Below, piece by piece: positions 43,097 to 52,131 of a stretch of 64,000 bases of DNA (position 1 is the stretch's first letter; each line of letters opens with the position of its first letter). Where the stretch lies: NCBI RefSeq assembly GCF_008360935.1, contig NZ_SRXO01000028.1, positions 22,580-86,579 on the forward strand. The letters run 5' to 3'. The DNA comes from Siccirubricoccus phaeus (lineage in GTDB: Bacteria; Pseudomonadota; Alphaproteobacteria; Acetobacterales; Acetobacteraceae). The notes below the pieces were generated by a model. That model ran no database searches, was not told the origin of the DNA, and saw nothing but the letters and a program-made list of their open reading frames with translations. Position numbers and translations under genes: made by a program.

Positions 43097-45415
43097 ATGA
43101 CCATCGCCAGCACCCTGGGCTATCCCCGCATCGGCCGGCGGCGCGAATTGAAGGCCGCGCTCGAATCCTACTGGTCCGGGCAGTCCGACGAGGCCGCGCT
43201 GCTCGCCGCCGCCGCCAGGCTGCGCGAAGCCGCCCGCACCCGCCAGCAGGGCAGCGGCATCAGCCACATCCCCTCCGGCGATTTCGCCCTCTACGACCAT
43301 GTGCTGGAAACCGCGCTGGCCTTCGGCGCCATCCCGCCCGGCTATGGCTGGGACGGGGAAGGGCCGGCGAGCCTCGCCACCCTCTTCGCCCTGGCCCGCG
43401 GCGCGCGCGGCACGGCGGCGGAGCGCGCGGCCGGCATCGCGCCGGAGGCCCCGGCCCTCGAGATGACCAAGTGGTTCGACACGAACTACCACTATCTGGT
43501 CCCCCGCCTCGGCCCCGATACGCAATTCCGCCTGGTGCAGGACCGCTGGACGGAGGCGCTGCGTGAGGGGCTGGCCGCCGGCACCCGCACCCGCCCGGTG
43601 GTGCTCGGCCCCGTCTCCTTCCTGCTGCTCGCCAAGGGGGCGGAGGGCACCGCGCCGCTTGCCCTGCTGCCCAGGCTGCTGCCGGCCTATGCGGCGCTGC
43701 TGCGGAACCTGGCGGAGGCCGGCGCCGCCTGGGTGCAGCTCGACGAGCCCTGCCTGGTCACCGACCTGCCCCCAGGCGCGGCGGAGTCCTACCGCACCGC
43801 CTACCGCGCCCTGGCCGAGGCGGCACCCGGGCTCGGCCTGCTGCTCGCCACCTATTTCGGCGGGCTGGAGGAGAACCTGCCCCTGGCCGCCGCCCTGCCG
43901 GTCACCGGGCTGCATCTCGATCTGGCGCGGGCGCCGGAGCAGCTTGCCCCGGCGCTCGAGGTGCTGCCGCGGGATCGCTGGCTCTCGCTCGGCTTGGTGG
44001 ATGGGCGGAATGTCTGGCGCACCGATCTGCGCGCGGCGCTCGGCCTGGCGCGGCAGGCGGCCGAGGCGGGCTTCGGCCAGCGGCTGATGGTCGGCCCTTC
44101 CTGCTCCCTGCTGCATGTGCCGCACAGCCTGGCGGAGGAGACGGCGCTGGACCCCACGCTGAAGCGCCGCCTCGCCTTCGCCGAGGAGAAGCTGGCGGAG
44201 ATCGCCCTGCTGGCGAAGGGCGTGACGGAGGGCGATGCCGCCATCGCCGCCGCCCTGGCCGAGAGCGACGCCGCGGTGGCCGCCGCGCGCCAGGACGCAA
44301 GGCTGCACGACCCCGCCGTCGCCGCCCGCCTGGCGGCGGTGACGCCGGAAATGGAGCGGCGCGAAAGCCCCTATGCCGAGCGCGCCAAGGCGCAGCAGGC
44401 ACGGCTGAAGCTGCCGCCCCTGCCCGTCACCACCATCGGCTCCTTCCCCCAGACCGCCGAGGTGCGGGCGCTGCGGGCGAAGCTGGCGCGCGGCGAGATC
44501 ACCACCGCGGAGCATGATGCGGGCCTTGCCCGGCTGACCGAGGCAGCGGTGCGCTGGCAGGACGAGATCGGCGTGGACGTGCCCGTCCATGGCGAGTTCG
44601 AGCGCAACGACATGGTGAAGTACTTCGCCGAGCAGCTCGCCGGCTATGCCTTCACCAAGCATGGCTGGGTGCAGAGCTATGGCAGCCGCTGCGTCGCGCC
44701 GCCCATCCTGTGGGGCGACGTGGCGCGGCCGGCGCCGATGACGGTGCGCTGGGCCGCCTACGCCCAGTCCCTGACGCAGCTTCCGATGAAGGGCATGCTC
44801 ACCGGCCCGGTGACCATGCTGCAATGGTCCTTCGTCCGCACCGACATCCCGCGCGAGGCGGTGTGCCGGCAGATCGCGCTGGCGATCCGCGACGAGGTGG
44901 CGGATCTGCAGGCCTCCGGCATCGCGATCATCCAGATCGACGAGCCGGCCTTCCGCGAAGGGCTGCCGCTGCGCCGCGCGGCGCAGCCGGCGTATCTGCG
45001 CTGGGCCACGGCCTGCTTCCGCCTGGCGGCGAGCGTCGCGGCGGATGCGACGCAGATCCACACCCACATGTGCTACAGCGAGTTCAACGACATCATCGCC
45101 CATATCGCGGCGATGGATGCGGACGTGATCTCCATCGAGACCGCGCGCAGCGACATGGAGCTGCTGCGGGCCTTCGCCGAATTCGACTACCCGAACGCGA
45201 TCGGGCCAGGGGTGTGGGACATCCACAGCCCGCGCGTGCCGGGGGCGGAGGAAATGGCGGGGCTGCTGCGCCGCGCGGCGGCGCGGGTGCCGGTGGAGCG
45301 GCTCTGGGTGAACCCGGATTGCGGCTGCAAGACGCGCGGCTGGGCGGAGGTGCGGCCGGCGGTGGAGAACCTGGTGCACGCGGCGCGGCGGCTGCGGGCG
45401 GAGGCGGTGGGGTAA
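43097..45415 (+). CDS. metE: Cobalamin-independent methionine synthase
   Basis: Transfers methyl from 5-methyltetrahydropteroyl-triglutamate to homocysteine. 772 residues, the usual full two-barrel length. The N-terminal GYPRIGRRRELK binds folate. The zinc site is complete in HTHMCYSEFNDI (His, Cys), a Glu in this barrel, and Cys of NPDCGCKTRGW. ITTIGSFPQT and EFERNDMVKYFAE are family signatures. It is monocistronic behind the B12 riboswitch and the palindromic operator, so it is under two layers of control. Confidence 0.97.
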   Translation: MTIASTLGYPRIGRRRELKAALESYWSGQSDEAALLAAAARLREAARTRQQGSGISHIPSGDFALYDHVLETALAFGAIPPGYGWDGEGPASLATLFALARGARGTAAERAAGIAPEAPALEMTKWFDTNYHYLVPRLGPDTQFRLVQDRWTEALREGLAAGTRTRPVVLGPVSFLLLAKGAEGTAPLALLPRLLPAYAALLRNLAEAGAAWVQLDEPCLVTDLPPGAAESYRTAYRALAEAAPGLGLLLATYFGGLEENLPLAAALPVTGLHLDLARAPEQLAPALEVLPRDRWLSLGLVDGRNVWRTDLRAALGLARQAAEAGFGQRLMVGPSCSLLHVPHSLAEETALDPTLKRRLAFAEEKLAEIALLAKGVTEGDAAIAAALAESDAAVAAARQDARLHDPAVAARLAAVTPEMERRESPYAERAKAQQARLKLPPLPVTTIGSFPQTAEVRALRAKLARGEITTAEHDAGLARLTEAAVRWQDEIGVDVPVHGEFERNDMVKYFAEQLAGYAFTKHGWVQSYGSRCVAPPILWGDVARPAPMTVRWAAYAQSLTQLPMKGMLTGPVTMLQWSFVRTDIPREAVCRQIALAIRDEVADLQASGIAIIQIDEPAFREGLPLRRAAQPAYLRWATACFRLAASVAADATQIHTHMCYSEFNDIIAHIAAMDADVISIETARSDMELLRAFAEFDYPNAIGPGVWDIHSPRVPGAEEMAGLLRRAAARVPVERLWVNPDCGCKTRGWAEVRPAVENLVHAARRLRAEAVG

Positions 45416-45424
45416 GGAAAAAAG

Positions 45425-45606
45425 GAAGAATGGGGGCTCTGCCCCCATGCCCCCGCCGGGGAGGGGACCCCTCCCCGGACCCCGGTGTGCGTTTTGCGGT
45501 TGAACCGTCGGGTCTGAAGCTCAGACCGGGGTCCGGGGCCAGGTCCTGGCCCCGGCGGGGTGCAGGGGCAGAGCCCCTGCTGGGGGTTCGGGGGCGAAGC
45601 CCCCGC
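45425..45606. repeat. Dispersed GC-rich repeat, GGGGTCCGGGG family (long copy)
   Basis: Contains GGGGAGGGGACCCCTCCCCGG, GCGGTTGAACCGTCGGGTCTG, AAGCTCAGACCGGGGTCCGG, GCCAGGTCCTGGCCCCGGC and GGGTTCGGGGGCGAAGCCCCC. It lies between convergent metE and TRAP genes and may end both transcripts. Confidence 0.85.
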
Positions 45607-47646
45607 CTACTCCGCCGGTGCCGCTCTTCCCCCTCGCCATTGCAGCGCCAGCAGCACGGCGCCCAGTGCCAGCCCCAGCCAGTGCGGCGCCGGCAGCGCG
45701 TCGCCGAAGCTGCCTTCCACCAGCGCCGGGAACACCATCAGCAGCCCGGCGATGCCGAGCCCCGCGCGCTCCCACCTCGCCAGCGCCCGCCGCGCGTAGC
45801 CCTGGCAGGCCGCCGCCATCGCCGCCAGCCCGGCCGCCGCCAGCAGGATCTGCCACAGCACGTCGCCCCAGCCCATGCCCGGCTTGAAGGCTAGCAGCAG
45901 CCCTACCCCATCGGGGTCGGTGACGAAGACGAAGGGCAGCACGAAGGCCGGCAGCGTGTATTTCCAGGCCTGCAGCGTGGTGCGGTAGGGACCCGCCCCG
46001 GTGATCGCCGCCGCGGCGAAGGGCGAGAGCGCGGTGGGCGGCGAGACCTCGCTGAGCACCGCATAGTAGAAGACGAACATATGCGCCGCGTAGTCCGGCA
46101 CGCCGAGTTTTATGAGTGCCGGCGCCGCCACCACGGCGCAGATGATGTAGCTGGCCGTCACCGGCACGGCCAATCCCACGACCCAGACGATCAGCGCCGT
46201 GTACAGCGCCGTCACCACCAGCGACCCGCCCGCCGCCTGGATGGCGATCTCGCTGAATTTCAGCCCCAGCCCCGTCAGGGTGATGACGCCGACGATGATG
46301 CCCGCGCAGGCGCAGGTGGCGGCGATGCCCACGGATTGCACCGCGCCGGCGGCCAGCGCCTCCACCAGCCGCTTCGGCCACAGCGCGCTCTCCCGCCGCA
46401 GGAAGGAGAGCAGCACCGCCACCACCATGGCGTAGAGCACGGAGAGCGTCGGCGAATAGCCGAGCACCATGAAGACGACGATGGCGACGAGCGAGGAGAA
46501 GTGGAAGCCGTATTTCTTGGTCAGCGCCCAGGCGCCCTCGGTGACGATGGCCTCGCCGCTCCGGCCCGCCCCTGGGCCCGCCGCGCCGATCCGCCGCTGG
46601 TCCAGCTCCACCATGAAGAGCAGGGAGGCGTAGTAGAGCACGGTCGGCACCGCCGCCATGCGCAGCACTTCCAGATAGCCGATCTTGAGATACTCGGCGA
46701 TCAGGAAGGCCGCCGCCCCCAGTACGGGGGGCGAGATGATGGCGCCGAGCCCGCCCGCGGCCAGCAGCCCGCCCGCATCGTCCGGCCGGTAGCCGACGCG
46801 CCGCATCATCGGCCAGGCGACGGTGCCGAGCGTCACCGTGGTGGCGACGCCCGAGCCCGAGGGCCCGCCGAGCAGGAAGGAGGACAGCACCACCGTCCGC
46901 CCCGCCGAGCTCGCCCGCCCGCCGGTGGCGGCGAAGGAGAAATCGACGAAGAATTTCCCGGCGCCCGACATCTGCAGGATGGCGCCGTAGATGGTGAAGA
47001 GGATGATCAGGCTGGCCGAGACATCCACGGCCGTGCCGAAGATGCCGTCCAGCGTGATGGTCAGGTGCGGGATCAGCCGCTCGGTATCATAGCCCTGATG
47101 CTGCCAGGGCGGCGGCAGATGGTTGCCGAAGAAGGCGTAGAGCATGAAGCAGCCGGCCACCACCGGCATCACCCAGCCGGTCGCCCGCCGCGCCACCTCC
47201 AGCACCAGCACCACCAGGATCCAGCCGACGACCAGATCCTGGTATTCCGGGAAGACGTAGCGGTCGATCAGGGGCTCCGTGCCGATCGCATCGCCGCCCC
47301 AGAGCAGGTACCAGGTGACGTAGAGGGCGGCCGCGATCAGCAGCACGTCCCAGGGCATCAGCCGGTGCCGCCAGCGCCGCGCCACGGGGAACAGCAGGAA
47401 GCCGAGCCCCATCGCGAAGCCGACATGGACGAAGCGCAAGGTCGTCGTCGGCACGATGTCCCAGGCGGCCCAGAGATGGAACAGCGCCATGGCCAAGGCG
47501 AGGCCGGTGCCCAGCCAGCCCAGCCAGCCGGAGAAGCGGTTCTGTGCCCCCTCCTCCTCCTCGATCAGCGCCTCGACGCGCTTCGCGGTACTATCGTCCA
47601 GCGCCCCCTTGGGCACTTCAGGCGGCAGGCTGGGTGTTGGATTCAT
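45607..47646 (-). CDS. TRAP transporter fused permease (TAXI-type, DctQ-DctM fusion)
   Basis: 679 residues with about seventeen hydrophobic segments. The N-terminal ~200 residues form the small 4-helix part and the rest the 12-helix DctM part, with GGPSGSGVATTVTLGTVAWPMM, GLGAIISPPVLGAAAFLIAEY and VGLAVPVTASYII. This is the fused layout used by TAXI-TRAP systems that take up carboxylates with a sodium gradient. The cognate TAXI receptor is not in the window. The porin gene ends 62 bases upstream on the same strand, so they may form a uptake operon across both membranes. Confidence 0.92.
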   Translation of the reverse strand: MNPTPSLPPEVPKGALDDSTAKRVEALIEEEEGAQNRFSGWLGWLGTGLALAMALFHLWAAWDIVPTTTLRFVHVGFAMGLGFLLFPVARRWRHRLMPWDVLLIAAALYVTWYLLWGGDAIGTEPLIDRYVFPEYQDLVVGWILVVLVLEVARRATGWVMPVVAGCFMLYAFFGNHLPPPWQHQGYDTERLIPHLTITLDGIFGTAVDVSASLIILFTIYGAILQMSGAGKFFVDFSFAATGGRASSAGRTVVLSSFLLGGPSGSGVATTVTLGTVAWPMMRRVGYRPDDAGGLLAAGGLGAIISPPVLGAAAFLIAEYLKIGYLEVLRMAAVPTVLYYASLLFMVELDQRRIGAAGPGAGRSGEAIVTEGAWALTKKYGFHFSSLVAIVVFMVLGYSPTLSVLYAMVVAVLLSFLRRESALWPKRLVEALAAGAVQSVGIAATCACAGIIVGVITLTGLGLKFSEIAIQAAGGSLVVTALYTALIVWVVGLAVPVTASYIICAVVAAPALIKLGVPDYAAHMFVFYYAVLSEVSPPTALSPFAAAAITGAGPYRTTLQAWKYTLPAFVLPFVFVTDPDGVGLLLAFKPGMGWGDVLWQILLAAAGLAAMAAACQGYARRALARWERAGLGIAGLLMVFPALVEGSFGDALPAPHWLGLALGAVLLALQWRGGRAAPAE

Positions 47647-47708
47647 CTGGACGTCTCTTCGGGCGGGGCGGCCGCGGAAGGCCGCCCCTTATCCCAAACC
47701 CGTCCGAT

Positions 47709-49235
47709 TCAAAAGGCCAGCTGGGTCCTGAGCGCCAGGGTGTGGAAGCGCTGGCCGATCTGCGTGGTGCCGGCGGCATTCAGCCGGTCCACGTTCACGA
47801 TGTCCCAGTTCAGCACGAAGCGGAGGTAATTGGTCGGATACCAGGAGAGCGAGGTCCCGATCACCTCCTGCCGCCCGCCGAAGACGCCGCCGGTCAGGCT
47901 CTGCGGCTGGCCGCGTGACACCTTGTCGTTCAGGTCGATGACGCTGTAGCGGGCCGCCAGCTCCCAGGCGCCGGGGCCGCCGCCGGCGAAGCTGAAGGGC
48001 TGCGCCGGGTTGGGCCGGCTGAAGGCGCCGTTCGAGGTGCTGTAGCCGTGCCGTTCGCCGGTGATCACCCAGCTCGCCTCGACATAGCCGCCCTCGAAGG
48101 TCAGGTCGGGGCGCGGCGCGGCGCCGGCATCGGATTGCTGCACGCCGATCTGGTAGTATTCGCCCATGAGCAGGAAGTTGCGCCAGCGGGCACCGAACTC
48201 GCCGCCGACCACATAGGCGCTGTCGGCCGGCAGGCTGCCGGTGTCGATCAGGCGGTTCTGGTCGATCCGCATCTCCACCCGGTCCCGGAGCTGCAGGGTC
48301 TGGCCGCTGGACTGCCGGCGGATGTCGAAGGCGTAGGAGCCGGAGACGCCGAGATGCACATCGACGTCCGGGGTGGCCACGGGCCGGCCGGCGACGCGGC
48401 CGACGAAGCCGGTCTGGCCGCGCACCGTCTGGCTGCTGTTGGTGCCGTAGGCGTCGCCGGTCAGGGCGGCGGCGGCGAAGAAGCGGTTCTGGGCCCAGCG
48501 CACGGCGAGGGAGGAGCGGGAATCGCCGGCCGAGATGCTGCGGGCGACCTCGACGATGCTCGGCCGCTCCAGCATCAGGAAGTCGTTGGAGCTGACCGAG
48601 TCATAGAGGGTGATGTAGGGCTTGTAGTAGCCGAGGGTCAGGGTCAGCGGGCGGATCGGGTTCCAGTTGAAATTCGCCTCGTACAGCGTCGGCGTGCCGT
48701 CCGGCGAGCCGCCGAAATCCGGCGTGACGTTCAGGGTCACGTCATCGAAGCGGAAGGTGAAGGGGATCCGGGCGCGGCGCAGGTTCTGGCCGAAGGAGTT
48801 GATGTCCGGCACGCCGCGGTTGTTCGGCGTGCCCGGGGCGCCGCGGATGGCGCCGCCGACATCCCACTGCACCTGGCCGCCGATGGAGGCCTGGAAGCGG
48901 CCATCGGCCGAGGTGAAGGTGGGGCGGCCGCCCGGCATGGAGAGGCGTACCTGGTCCGCGGCGGGCGCCGGGGCGGGCGCCGGCACGGTGGCGGCCTGCT
49001 GGCGGGCGGCGGCGGCGTCGGTGCGGGCGCGCGCGGCTTCCTCGCGCGCCGCGCGGGTCTCGGCTTCCCGCGCTGCGGATTCCCGGCGCAGCCGGGCGAG
49101 TTCGCCCTGCAGGGCGCGGATCTGCTGCTCGATGGATTGCAGCCGCGCGGCGTCCTGGGCGAAGGCTGGCGAGGACAGCAGGGCGAGCCCCGCCGCCGTC
49201 AGCAGCAGCCAGGCCCTGGTATTCACATGTGGCAT
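47709..49235 (-). CDS. Outer-membrane porin, OprO/OprP type
   Basis: 508 residues. The signal peptide ends SSPAFA-Q. A coiled-coil of about 60 residues (LQSIEQQIRALQGELARLRRE) follows, then an Ala/Pro linker and a long beta-barrel with FTFRFDDVTLNVTPDFGG, ANFNWNPIRPLTLTLGYYKP and a C-terminal aromatic F. This coiled-coil plus OprO/P barrel is seen in alpha- and beta-proteobacterial anion porins. ATG 49235 has GGGGAG eleven bases upstream; a GTG at 49241 is possible. It precedes the TRAP permease. Phosphate specificity is not established. Confidence 0.88.
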   Translation of the reverse strand: MPHVNTRAWLLLTAAGLALLSSPAFAQDAARLQSIEQQIRALQGELARLRRESAAREAETRAAREEAARARTDAAAARQQAATVPAPAPAPAADQVRLSMPGGRPTFTSADGRFQASIGGQVQWDVGGAIRGAPGTPNNRGVPDINSFGQNLRRARIPFTFRFDDVTLNVTPDFGGSPDGTPTLYEANFNWNPIRPLTLTLGYYKPYITLYDSVSSNDFLMLERPSIVEVARSISAGDSRSSLAVRWAQNRFFAAAALTGDAYGTNSSQTVRGQTGFVGRVAGRPVATPDVDVHLGVSGSYAFDIRRQSSGQTLQLRDRVEMRIDQNRLIDTGSLPADSAYVVGGEFGARWRNFLLMGEYYQIGVQQSDAGAAPRPDLTFEGGYVEASWVITGERHGYSTSNGAFSRPNPAQPFSFAGGGPGAWELAARYSVIDLNDKVSRGQPQSLTGGVFGGRQEVIGTSLSWYPTNYLRFVLNWDIVNVDRLNAAGTTQIGQRFHTLALRTQLAF

Positions 49236-49841
49236 CGACACAGGGGCTCCCCGTTGTGTGAGGTCCCCGGAAATCGCCAGACAACGCCGGCGGAGACTAT
49301 GGATGAAAGGATGACATTGCACTCCTGGCACGGATTGCCCAGGTTTTCATCCCAGTGTCATCCTAAAGGCGGTGGTTTTCTCAAGTCAGCCTTGCGCTCT
49401 GCGCATGAGGAATTCTTGGAAGGACGATTGTCCAAGAAATTCGTTGCCATGGGCGAGGGGACCAGCGGCGGGATCATCTGTCCCATCCGGGACCAGTACT
49501 ATGACAGTTCGGCGAGGCGGAGATGCAGCACGTGGCGCGGCCATGCCCGGGGCAGGCTGGCGGCCCCGTGGCGCCGCCGGGAGGGCAGCGCCGCCATGTC
49601 CTCGGCAGGGCTGGGCGCGCGGCGCCCCGGCCGCGTCCGGTCCTCTTCCCCGGCGCGTCCGCGGCGTCCGGCGCGTGATGCTCGCTTTCGCTGACGCCGC
49701 ACGTCAGGCTTCGGTTGTCGCAACCTGGAGCGGTCCGGCCCTGAGCAGCGCCACGCCGACCATGCCGGCGTGACGCCGCCCCGGCCCATCACCCTGGCGC
49801 GGTTCGAATCGCCGGGCGATTCCGCCCGGCCTGACATGCTC
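49236..49841. other. Upstream region of the porin gene, no further gene
   Basis: Two inverted repeats stand out. AGGATGACATTG (49308-49319) and CAGTGTCATCCT (49353-49364) are complementary with one mismatch; GTCAT resembles half a Pho box but is not a full one. ATTCTTGGA...TCCAAGAA flanks a 10-bp spacer near 49412-49443. They could be operators for the porin or structure in its leader. The rest to 49841 shows no convincing gene. Confidence 0.5.
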
Positions 49842-49961
49842 CAGTGTCCTGCCCGCGAAGTTCGCTGGATTTTCCAGCGACCGCAGCGGACTAGCAGGTC
49901 ACTGAAAACAACAGCCAGTGTCCCGATTCCAAAGTCCGCAGGACTGCGGAATCGGGATACT
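49842..49961. repeat. Dispersed repeat, CTTCGCGGGCAGG family (inverted copy)
   Basis: TGTCCTGCCCGCGAAGTTCG, CTGGATTTTCCAG, GCGGACTAGCAGGTCACTG, then a CCCGATTCCAAAGTCC...GGACTGCGGAATCGGG hairpin. Same order reversed as 12510-12632. Confidence 0.85.
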
Positions 49962-50168
49962 AGAGCGTCTTCACGCTGACTGCGCAGCGTGAAGACGCTC
50001 TATCTTATTGATGATAGAGCAGATTCACGCCTCCGGGCGATGCCGCCTTCCGGCGATCTGCTCTAGAGCGGGGCGGTTGAGCTGCGCTCACCCGCCCCGC
50101 TCTAGCTCATTGTTCGGTCGCGTGATTCACGGTTTCAGTCGATTCGACCTCAACCGATCACGCTCTAG
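49962..50168. repeat. CTAG-bounded hairpin repeats (inverted A-B composite plus inverted module C)
   Basis: Inverted A-B at 49962-50066 and module C at 50064-50168, joined with GCTCATTGTTCGGTCGCG. The final CTCTAG supplies the stop codon of the enoyl-CoA hydratase-like gene. Confidence 0.92.
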
Positions 50169-51184
50169 CCCCGGAACAGCGCCTCGATCGCCGCCGGGTC
50201 CAGCTCCTCCACCCTCGCCGGCGTCCAGCTCGGCGTGCCGTCCTTGTCCACCAGCACGCTGCGCACGCCCTCGCGGAAATCCGGGTGCTTGTTCACCACG
50301 CTGCGGGTCAGGGCCAGCTCCATCGCCAGGCATTCATCCAGCGAGGCGCCGGCGCCCCGCCGCAGCAGCAGCAGGGAAACGGCGAGGCTGGTGGGCGACA
50401 TGCGCCGCAGCACCTTCACCTGCTCCGCCGCCCACGCCGTGCCCTCGGCCTCCAGCGCCGCCAGGATGCCGGCGACGCTGTCCTGGGAGAAGCAGCGGTC
50501 GATCGCCGCGCGGTGCGGCGCGAAGCTGGCCTCCGGCGGGGTTTCGGTGAATTGCGCCACCACCGCCGGGTCGCCGCCCAGCAGCGCCTGCCGCAGCGCC
50601 GGCAGCTTCGCCCGCTGCACGAAATGCGTGGCGAGCCCCGCCGCCACCGCATCCCCGCCGCGCAACCGGGCGCCGGTCAGGGCCAGCCAGGTGCCGATGG
50701 CGCCGGGCAGGCGGGGCAGGGAATAGCTGGTGCCGACATCGGGGAAGAGGGCGATCGCTGTCTCCGGCATCGCCATCAGCGCATGCTCCGTCACCACCCG
50801 CGGCGCGCCATGGATGGAAACCCCGATGCCGCCGCCCATGCAGACGCCGTCGATGAGGGAGATCCAGGGCTTGCCGAACAGGGCGATGCCCCGGTTCACC
50901 GCATATTCCTCGGCGAAGAAGGCCTCGATGGCGGCGGTGTCCCCGGCGATGGCGAATTCCCGGATGCGGCGGACATCGCCGCCGGCGCAGAACGCCTTGC
51001 CGCCGGCGCCCTCCAGCAGCACCAGCTGCACCGCCGGATCGTCCTTCCAGGCGTCCAGCGCCGCCTGGAAGCCGCGAATCATCTCCAGGTCCAACGCGTT
51101 CAGCGTCTTCGGCCGGTTCATCAGCAGGGTGCCGGCGGCGCCCTCCAGCCGGGTGACCAGGGTAGGCTCGGCGGTCTCGCTCAT
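50165..51184 (-). CDS. Enoyl-CoA hydratase/isomerase, 3-hydroxyisobutyryl-CoA hydrolase-like
   Basis: 339 residues, longer than simple crotonases. It has TLLMNRPKTLNALDLEMI, GGKAFCAGGDVRRI, the oxyanion-loop GVCMGGGIGVSIHG, and PETAIALFPDVGTSY with the Glu and Asp used by HIBYL-CoA hydrolase. That enzyme acts in valine degradation, releasing 3-hydroxyisobutyrate. No other valine-catabolism gene is adjacent, so this is family-level inference. ATG 51184 has no strong ribosome-binding site. The stop is provided by the adjacent CTAG repeat. Confidence 0.88.
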   Translation of the reverse strand: MSETAEPTLVTRLEGAAGTLLMNRPKTLNALDLEMIRGFQAALDAWKDDPAVQLVLLEGAGGKAFCAGGDVRRIREFAIAGDTAAIEAFFAEEYAVNRGIALFGKPWISLIDGVCMGGGIGVSIHGAPRVVTEHALMAMPETAIALFPDVGTSYSLPRLPGAIGTWLALTGARLRGGDAVAAGLATHFVQRAKLPALRQALLGGDPAVVAQFTETPPEASFAPHRAAIDRCFSQDSVAGILAALEAEGTAWAAEQVKVLRRMSPTSLAVSLLLLRRGAGASLDECLAMELALTRSVVNKHPDFREGVRSVLVDKDGTPSWTPARVEELDPAAIEALFRG

Positions 51185-51228
51185 CGGGCGGCGTCCCCTC
51201 TCGCTATCCGAGGGGATCGCCTAACCCG

Positions 51229-51663
51229 CTAGCGCCGCGTGAGCAACCCGACCACCGCCGCCGTCACCGCGGCGCCGATCAGCCCCTTCTTCGCCGACTG
51301 GCTCTTCAGCAGGGGGGCGAGCAGGGCGGCGCGCGTCGCCTGGTCGCCGATCTGCTGCAGCGCATCGTCCCGCACCCGGGCGGCGCCGAGCGCCACCGGA
51401 TCCTCCACCCCGCGGGCGGCAAGCCAGCCCAGCACCGCCAGCACCACCAGGTCGAACACCGCGAGGATCAGCGCGGCGGCGATGCCGCTGCGGCCTTCCG
51501 CCAGCCAGATCAGTGCCGCCACATGCAGCATGACCAGCAGCATCAGCGCGAAGGCGGCGGCGGCAAGGCCGAGCGCTGCCTGAATGGCGTAGCCGCGGCC
51601 CATCCGCCGCCAGCGCAGCCCTTCCGCCTGCGCCGCCACCCGGAGAAGCCGGAAGAATTGCAT
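51229..51663 (-). CDS. Phage-holin-like/DUF1469 membrane protein
   Basis: 144 residues with two long hydrophobic segments (about 28-50 and 58-82), a basic end and a final GLIGAAVTAAVVGLLTRR helix. The pattern fits the DUF1469/holin_X superfamily of inner-membrane proteins seen with DUF883 proteins. It starts one base after the DUF883 stop, so the two are a coupled pair. The combined unit resembles the YqjD-YqjE stationary-phase ribosome-anchoring pair of E. coli; that link is inference. Confidence 0.75.
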   Translation of the reverse strand: MQFFRLLRVAAQAEGLRWRRMGRGYAIQAALGLAAAAFALMLLVMLHVAALIWLAEGRSGIAAALILAVFDLVVLAVLGWLAARGVEDPVALGAARVRDDALQQIGDQATRAALLAPLLKSQSAKKGLIGAAVTAAVVGLLTRR

Positions 51664-51664
51664 C

Positions 51665-52021
51665 TCAGCGCTGGTCGCGCGGATAGACGTAGGTGTTCCC
51701 GCCCATCAGCCGGCCGATCAGGTAACCGCCCACCGCCGCCACCGCGACGGCGAGCAGCGGCCGTTCCCGCACCGTCTCGCTCAGCGCGTCGGCGCGCTCC
51801 TCGATACTGGCGCGGGCGCGCTCGGCGTAATCCTGCACCTGGTCGGCGGCGCCGGCCAGGGCGGGCGTCACCCGTTCCGCCATCAGCTTCTCCACCTGGG
51901 CGCGGAGCTTCGCCAGCTCCTCCCGCGCATCGTCGCCCACCCGGGCGGCGCCTTCCTTCGCCTGGTCCTTCAATTTGCGGGCATCCTGGGAGAGGTCGTT
52001 GGCGGCGCTGCTGCTGCTCAT
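51665..52021 (-). CDS. DUF883/ElaB-YqjD-like membrane protein
   Basis: 118 residues. A long amphipathic helix (ARKLKDQAKEGAARVGDDAREELAKLRAQVEKLM) is followed by a single C-terminal membrane anchor LLAVAVAAVGGYLIGRLMGG and a short basic tail. E. coli YqjD and ElaB bind ribosomes at the membrane in stationary phase; the same is plausible here. ATG 52021 has AAGGAG upstream and gives the family N-terminus. It is divergent from the ABC ATPase, with 110 bases between. Confidence 0.8.
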   Translation of the reverse strand: MSSSSAANDLSQDARKLKDQAKEGAARVGDDAREELAKLRAQVEKLMAERVTPALAGAADQVQDYAERARASIEERADALSETVRERPLLAVAVAAVGGYLIGRLMGGNTYVYPRDQR

Positions 52022-52131
52022 CGAGACGGCTCCTTGCGTTGGGGTAACCTTGCCGTTGCAACGCCGCCCGGCCTTGCCGGGTTCCGCCGGATGCGCTGAC
52101 TGCAAGCCGGGCGGCAGGGGAGCGTGCTACC

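Noticed and set aside
49308..49364. Pho box for the porin
   Set aside because: Only a single GTCAT half-site is present in each arm; the direct repeat CTGTCAT is missing.
48048..49694. 548-residue plus-strand frame
   Set aside because: Antisense of the porin with shadow codon pattern; His/Gly/Arg-rich without any motif.
51229..51663. Prophage holin
   Set aside because: Holin-like annotation of this family is by topology only; no lysis or phage genes nearby, and the DUF883 partner points to a host membrane pair.
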